64,000 nt of DNA from Nageia nagi. Taxonomy: Eukaryota > Pinophyta. Each line of letters begins with the position of its first letter. The stretch's first letter is position 1. The stretch spans positions 52,762,001 to 52,826,000 of the forward strand of contig JBITNC010000001.1 in the NCBI GenBank assembly GCA_050084985.1, written 5' to 3'. The notes under the pieces are model-generated. The model did no database searches and was not told where the DNA came from. It saw only the letters and a program-made list of their open reading frames with translations. Made by a program: the position numbers and the translations under genes. Of this stretch, positions 58,736-64,000 are shown piece after piece.

Positions 58736-59825
58736 TAGACAAAGAACATAGAACCTGCCAAGCAAAGGCAAGAGTAATGCATAAGAAGGAATACCTAGGT
58801 CCATTTTATCTTAAGTGTTTGACCTCCAGGGCCCTATTAATGTGTCGAAACTAACTCATTTCTACATAACAATGGCACTTTCTTCTTGAACTAAGTTAAC
58901 ATAATGTCTACCAACCACCATTACTCTAATGACTGACATCTACAGTAGAGGTCATAAAGATTGCAGAGAAGTAGATAGCAGCTAATAGAGCACTATACTG
59001 AATCATACCCATCAATTTGCAATTAAGTAATTACTCAAATAGCTACAATGCTATCTCTAATCAACTACAGGTTGAAGAATGAGAAATCAATGACATGTCA
59101 AAAGGATTACAACTCTATAGACATGGCTATTTAGAAATTACAAATTCCTAAATAATCATGTTGTTGGTACTTATTTACTGTGTAATCTAACACAGTTGTA
59201 ATATTTATGTAAATAGTGTTATTTTAATTATTTCATTCAATGCTAGAGATTATGTATATTAATGAAATCCAACTACCTAAGAAGGGGGGAAGTTGTATAA
59301 ATAGTTGGCTCTCAAAAGTAAAAAATGTTGAACATTTTAGCAAATTTGCCCAAATCTGTAAGATCTATTCACATATGATAATACAAATAGATAATACTTT
59401 TCCCTTTTCTAACAAAGTGGTTATTTATTGCTTTTGTGGATGTTATATGTAGAATGTTTTCTTCAAATTATGGGTGTGTATTATGATTGTGAGAACCCAA
59501 GGGTAAAATAGTTTGCAATTCTTAATCCTGGATATGGATTATTGCCTATGCTGCAATGCTCAGGTTGTATATTTCTTATTTTAGTTCTTTTTATTTACTT
59601 GTCTCTTTCCTATAACTTTTGATCCTTTTATTCCTTTTCTATTACTTTTAACCTTGAATATAGATAGGAACCAACCTATAAATCGAAGATTGAGCAAAAA
59701 ACCAACATGAGCGCATCTCCACCACTTTTTGCTCTTTCAAGGAACCTACTATTGTGGGCAATGGAGACCATGACCAGACCAAACCCTTTGAGTTACACTA
59801 TACCAATCAATAGTAACAAGTTCCA
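58736..59825. other. DNA upstream of the second Ty3 element, probably including its 5' LTR
   Basis: No gene. If the motif at 59826 marks the leader, the 5' LTR should end just before it (AACAAGTTCCA). The LTR start cannot be fixed, since the 3' LTR lies beyond the window. Confidence 0.4.
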
Positions 59826-59847
59826 TTTTTGGCATGCTTAATGGAAT
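59826..59847 (+). promoter_or_regulatory. Conserved leader motif, candidate primer binding site
   Basis: TTTTTGGCATGCTTAATGGA and two more bases match the motif at 12893-12914 (minus strand) at 17 of 22 positions. All five differences are transitions. In the other element it sits 7 bases inside the LTR. Confidence 0.5.
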
Positions 59848-60271
59848 ATGAGCTAAATTCTATATTTAGCAGGTGTAGGTAGGCCTGATAGCCTCATCTA
59901 GTGGGCTATCAATTAAATCCTTCAAAATTATAAGGTTATTTTAATCTTATAAAGGACTCTACTATCAACTAGTCAATGTTTTGAACCCTGGCACCTCTAG
60001 AAGGTAGACTAACTAGAAGTAGTGCCAAAAATTCCCTTAGACAACCTAGATTTCAAGAGCTATCAATCCCTCATAGGAGGACTAGGCAAAATATTTATCA
60101 AGTTGTGTCTCCTTTGGTTCCCTTAAAGGTAATCCCACTAGTAGTTGTATTTCACTTAGTCCTAGAAAATCCTTCATCTCCTACCCATTCTCCAAGTATG
60201 GCTTAACCAACAGATTTTCCTACTTAGAATAATAGTCATCCTTTCATTATTGTTGCTAATTCACCTCCTAT

Positions 60272-61020
60272 ACCTCAAATAGCTTTCAAGGTTTTACCTA
60301 AGTATGATGGCTCTGAGAAGACTCCATATGAACATTATCAAGATGTATCTTTGTTGGCTTCAAGCTTTGATATTATTGATGAAACTATGATGATTAGGTT
60401 ACTATCACACTCTTTTGAAGGCAAAGTAATCGCGTGGTTCAGAACTCTTACCCCCCAATCTATAAATTCATGAGGAGAGTTATGTCAAGCTTTAATTAAA
60501 AGATTTACTATAATGGTGATGATAGCATGTTCCTTAGGCTCATAGCATGTATCAAAAAACATCCTCATGAATTTATTGATGATTTCAATACCAGATTCAA
60601 AATAACATGGAAGTCCATACCAATAAGGATTAGACCAATAAATGCACAAGCTTTAGTGTATTATAGGAAAGCCTTTCTTCTTGACCTCAATATGCTTATT
60701 TTTATGTCAGGATACACATTCTCACATGTCTACCAAATAGCAAAAAATGTAGAACATACCCTTGTGTCCTTTGGTAAAATGCAGCCTAGAATAATCATGC
60801 CTTTATTTTCTAATTTACCTCCCAAATAGAATCCATAAATAAGTCACCCTAGAGTTCTCAACTTACCATCTCCTCCCAAACCTATTGTCCAACATTAGTC
60901 ACAAGCATTACCTACTCTTTCATCCATAAGTACTAGTACTGAACTTAAATCTCAAGAAGAGGAAAGAATAAGGCAGTTGGAGGTAACTATCAAGAATCTA
61001 ACCAATAAGCTCAATTTATA
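60272..61020 (+). pseudogene. Ty3/gypsy gag, decayed
   Basis: The first frame reads PQIAFKVLPKYDGSEKTPYE and MIRLLSHSFEGKVIAWFRTL to a stop at about 60471. The next frame (60527-60829) has FIDDFNTRFKITWKSIPIRI, ALVYYRKAFLLDLNMLIFMS and VYQIAKNVEHTLVSFGKMQP. Near 60959-61018 is a coiled-coil-like EEERIRQLEVTIKNLTNKLN. The same blocks and spacing occur in the gag at 12800-11440. A zinc knuckle could not be seen. Confidence 0.85.
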
Positions 61021-61879
61021 AGAAAGGTGGAATCATGGTTTTAATTATAAAAGATATGATAATTAATATCAACCAAGGTTCCAACCCAAGTTCAATTAGC
61101 TAGAATAGATAAATCCTCCTAAAATAATTGAAAATGCTATTATGACTAGTTTTATAGATAATGCTACTTCAAGCATTATAGAATGGTCCACCATGTTTAG
61201 CTCCTCATTTTCCAAATTCATGTGTAGTGTATCAACATCAATACTTGGGCTTACATTCTAATTATATGGTGGAACCTACATCAAATCCTACTATTGATCT
61301 CACAATGGTGAATTTTTGGCTTCCAGGATATGTTAGAGAATAAGCAAATTATGTTCAAATTAGAGCAACTTCTTTAGCAGTTCCACAATAACCTCAAACC
61401 ATTTAGCAATATCAAGTGCCCACTCAAGTGCAATTTGAACCTAAAAAAGATAAGGCCCCCTTAGTTCAACCTCAGAACCAACATCATCAAGTTCTATTTA
61501 ATCTGAGTACTAATGCCCCAAGTGAAACAAACCCTACTATAATTAGAAAAAATTTCCTAGAGAAAGAAAGACCTAGCACATTGATATATCCTTTCATTAT
61601 TGATTAGCATAAAGAAAAGGCTACTCAACATTTCAAAACACATCAATAAGTAGAACCAAGTAAGTCCATACCATATGCTCCATACAATATTGTGGAAGAA
61701 TTAAATAAAACTCCTAGAATGATTATGTTTGATGCATTAACGATACTAGGTCAATTAAATCTTTTGCAAGAAATTTTAAAGTTAAGAAATAGTAAAAAAA
61801 AAGGGCAAATGAAGAGAACCCTATCTATGCCACATCTAAAATTGTTCCTACAGCTCCAATAGGTGTAACAAGACCCCCA

Positions 61880-62490
61880 CCTTTCTATTTATCTCTGAGA
61901 TTAGAAGGTTGGGTAGTAAACAATTATATGATTGATATTGGAGCTACAATAACTATTATCCCTAAAGTTGTTGCAGATGAAATGAAGTTGTATATTACAA
62001 GATGTATTGATGGTGTCATACAATTATATTCTTCCTCAATAGATGTAGTTGGTAGTGTTAAAGGAGTTCAAATAACTTTGAATACCTTTCTTGATATTCG
62101 TGTTGTCCAAGATGTAATTGTAGTTGATCTTCTACCTTTATTTAGAATGTATTTCCAAAAAATTTATTGCTAAAATAGGAGGATACCTAGCCTTAGACTA
62201 CAATCATCTTCTTCTTTCAACTATTATCTTTAAAGCTATTGCAGATGAAATGAAGCTGTATATTACAAGATGTATTGATGGTGCCATACAATTAGATTCT
62301 TCCTTAGTAGATGTAGTTGGTAGTGCTAAAGGAGTTCAAATAACTTTGAATACCTTCCTTGATATTTGCATTATCCAATATGTCATTGTAGTTGATCTTC
62401 TAACTTTATTCAAAATATGTCTTTCTAAAAAATTTACTACTAAATTGGGAGGATACCTAACCTTAGACTATAATCATCTTCTTCTTCCTT
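61880..62490 (+). pseudogene. Ty3/gypsy aspartic protease with internal tandem duplication
   Basis: FYLSLRLEGWVVNNYMIDIG and ATITIIPKVVADEMKL give the retropepsin core with the catalytic DSG changed to DIG. After VVDLLPLF and a frame change the segment repeats: positions 61951-62218 and 62219-62486 are copies 268 bp apart, each coding ADEMKLYITRCIDG, DVVGSxKGVQITLNTFLDI and VIVVDLL. As 268 is not a multiple of three, the second copy is in another frame (62124-62504). The DxG box itself lies just before the duplicated unit, so only one copy has it. Confidence 0.85.
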
Positions 62491-62729
62491 TCCAAAATAA
62501 ATAGGTAAAAATTCTGAATGAAGGCACCAAAACTATCCATCTCAAGAAGATCACTAAACAAAATTGTATGAATGATCCATAACTAGTGGAGGTATTTGAA
62601 AGTGACACACTAAGGGAATCATTACGAACAACTAGAGTTCTTTCAATAAATGATCTGAATTATCAGGTCATAGATGTTGGCATGGGAAATTATTATTTAT
62701 ATAAGAAAAATCAACCAATATTAGTCACT

Positions 62730-63120
62730 GCTAATAAAGAACATGAGATATGGATAATGTATTTTGATGGTTCTCGATGTAGACATAGATGTGGAGCTAG
62801 AGTGGTCTTCAAATCTCCTAAGGGAACTACTAAAAATTCTCCTTTTGATTCACATGAACTTGTACAAATAATGTTACTGAGTATGAAGCCCTTTGTTTAG
62901 GGTTGTCTAAAGCAATTAATATAGGCATTAGATGCTTGATGATCCATGGTGATTCTAAATTGGTCATCAAATAAGTTAGAAATCAGATCATTATAAAACA
63001 TCATTATTTGAAGAACTACAAGAATAGAGTGTGGGATTTATTGGAGTCATCTTTGGCTATCAATTTTATAAAAGCACAACCAAATAGCTGATGCACTTGC
63101 TGGAAGAGAAGCACATTATA
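62730..63120 (+). pseudogene. RNase H domain located upstream of reverse transcriptase
   Basis: IWIMYFDGSRCRHRCGARVV and FKSPKG, then in a shifted frame TNNVTEYEALCLGLSKAINI and IRCLMIHGDSKLVIK, and finally IADALAGREAHY. These are the catalytic blocks of an RNase HI fold in order: FDGS, the TEYEAL helix (Glu), HGDSKLV (Asp) and ADALA (Asp). The blocks resemble the archaeal-type RNase H carried by Tat-lineage plant Ty3 elements. Here it precedes RT. There are two frame changes and a stop (after LVIK). Confidence 0.8.
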
Positions 63121-63629
63121 ATCCTACTCATTATAAAAGAGCAGCTTTTGGAGTCAAGGTTCAATGTAGGCCTTTAGTACCTAATGCTACAAACTTCTGG
63201 CAAGTATTTGACTCCGATGAGTATATTGTGAATTTCTTTATGGATGAAGAAATGGCTCACACTTTTGGTACTCAAGAAATGTTTGATTATTTCTAAGAAT
63301 CAGATGTCATTCAATTCAAAAATAATGTTATACCAAAAGGATTGCTCTCTTTTGAAAGACTATTTGATTCAGATGATGTCTTAAAGGCTGTCTTCAATCA
63401 TCTTGAAGGAGAATGATATTGAGATGGAAGTAGAACCTAGAAAGTATATAAAAATTAGTTTAGAGTGTTCTAACATAGAAAAGAATTTTATGTCTCAAAT
63501 TTATCATAAGTTCTCCCAAGTAATTTCCTAGACTTATGATGATCTTAAGACATATGATAAAAATGTTATCCAACATACAATTGAGCTTGAACTAGAGGTT
63601 AAACTATATAGGAAAAAATAAATACCAGT
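63121..63629 (+). other. Connector between RNase H and RT in the Ty3 pol
   Basis: The frame after ADALAGREAHY continues NPTHYKRAAFGVKVQCRPLV and FWQVFDSDEYIVNFFMDEEM, and to a stop at about 63296. No known domain was recognised. Similar acidic linkers precede RT in large Ty3 elements, which is an inference. Confidence 0.5.
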
Positions 63630-64000
63630 CAACCCAAAAATAAAGGAAGCTATGAAACAAAAATTAATCAAGCTTCTTGATTCAAAAATTATTTATTCTA
63701 TTAAGCATTCTTCTTGGGTTGCAAATTTAGTTCCTATTAGCAAGAAAAATGAAGAAATCAGACTCTATGTTGATTTCAAAAATTTGAATAAAATGTCTCT
63801 TAATGATAATTATCCTCTCCCTCCTATGGAGTAGATCCTATATATAGTAGCTAGAGCTTGCTATTTTTCAATGATTGATGGTTACTAAGGATTTAACTAG
63901 ATTTGGTTGAAAGATGAAGATCAATCCAAAATTGCATTCACAACTAAATGGGGAATATTTACTTTTGAAAGAATGCCATTTTGTTTTTCCAATGTAGGAG
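63630..64000 (+). pseudogene. Ty3/gypsy reverse transcriptase, N-terminal part
   Basis: From about 63630: PVNPKIKEAMKQKLIKLLDS, IKHSSWVANLVPISKKNEEI, RLYVDFKNLNKMSLNDNYPL and PPME, a stop, ARACYFSMIDGY, a stop, then KDEDQSKIAFTTKWGIFTFE and RMPFCFSN. These match Ty3 RT blocks 1 to 3 (VDFRxLN, FSxxDxxSGY, FxRMPFG). The YxDD box would lie past the window end. The window stops in the domain. Confidence 0.9.

Larger units (their letters stand above)
59826..64000 (+). mobile_element. Second Ty3/gypsy element, Tat-like, 5' part (runs off the window)
   Basis: Plus-strand order: leader motif (59826-59847), gag (60272-61020), protease with a 268-bp tandem duplication (about 61880-62490), an RNase H domain (62730-63120), a connector, then the start of reverse transcriptase (63630-64000). 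All parts carry stops. Gag and leader match the deleted element at 9589-14448, so both belong to related families. The missing right part should hold the rest of RT, RNase H and integrase. Confidence 0.85.

Noticed and set aside
1-64000. tRNA, rRNA or organellar DNA insertions
   Set aside because: I scanned for tRNA-like cloverleaf signals and familiar rRNA or plastid stretches and saw none that I could support; a covariance-model search would decide.

Overview
This is a stretch of nuclear DNA from a plant with a large, repeat-rich genome, quite possibly a gymnosperm. That rests on its AT-rich composition, its many old and stop-ridden LTR retrotransposons and plant-type LINEs, and the remains of two plant gene families (a PLS-type pentatricopeptide repeat gene and a CYP72-clan cytochrome P450). 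No intact host gene is visible and I could not name the species. Nothing looks bacterial, viral or organellar.

Layout. 1-9.58 kb: AT-rich DNA with two small CACTA-like MITEs (2235-2564 and 4787-5070, the second with TAA target duplications), a 994-bp tandem duplication, and a PPR pseudogene (about 6880-7990, + strand). 9.59-14.45 kb: a complete minus-strand Ty3/gypsy element with two 1.53-kb LTRs and ACCTC target duplications; inside are only a decayed gag and the last part of integrase, so it is an internally deleted, non-autonomous element. 15.1-21.7 kb: two head-to-head pieces of one Ty1/copia family. 21.7-35.25 kb: a decayed plant LINE (LINE-1, minus) split by an 8.66-kb plus-strand copy of the same copia family (25153-33808), which has both LTRs, a degenerate initiator-Met primer site, a 3-kb leader and all pol domains in broken form.

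35.3-40.15 kb: a 5'-truncated P450 pseudogene (38052-39245, minus) with two recognisable small introns and an 11-residue deletion in helix I, abutting a LINE reverse-transcriptase fragment (39245-39995). 41.9-43.2 kb holds tandem repeats. 44.85-46.4 kb: two pieces of another copia lineage. 46.74-52.38 kb: a nearly complete LINE (LINE-3, minus) with ORF1, ORF2, 3' UTR, A-tail and a 15-bp target duplication. 52.4-59.8 kb: AT-rich DNA with 112-bp and 78-bp tandem arrays and possible LTR remains. 59.83-64 kb: the 5' part of a second Ty3/gypsy element (+), related by its gag and leader to the one at 9.6 kb, with a duplicated protease segment and an RNase H domain lying before the reverse transcriptase; it runs off the window.

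The genes do not form a pathway. The window records nested insertion and decay: an old LINE was hit by a copia element, a gypsy element landed in low-copy DNA, and a P450 copy was cut by a LINE fragment. In the LTR stretches I compared by eye, differences are nearly all transitions, as expected for long-methylated DNA.
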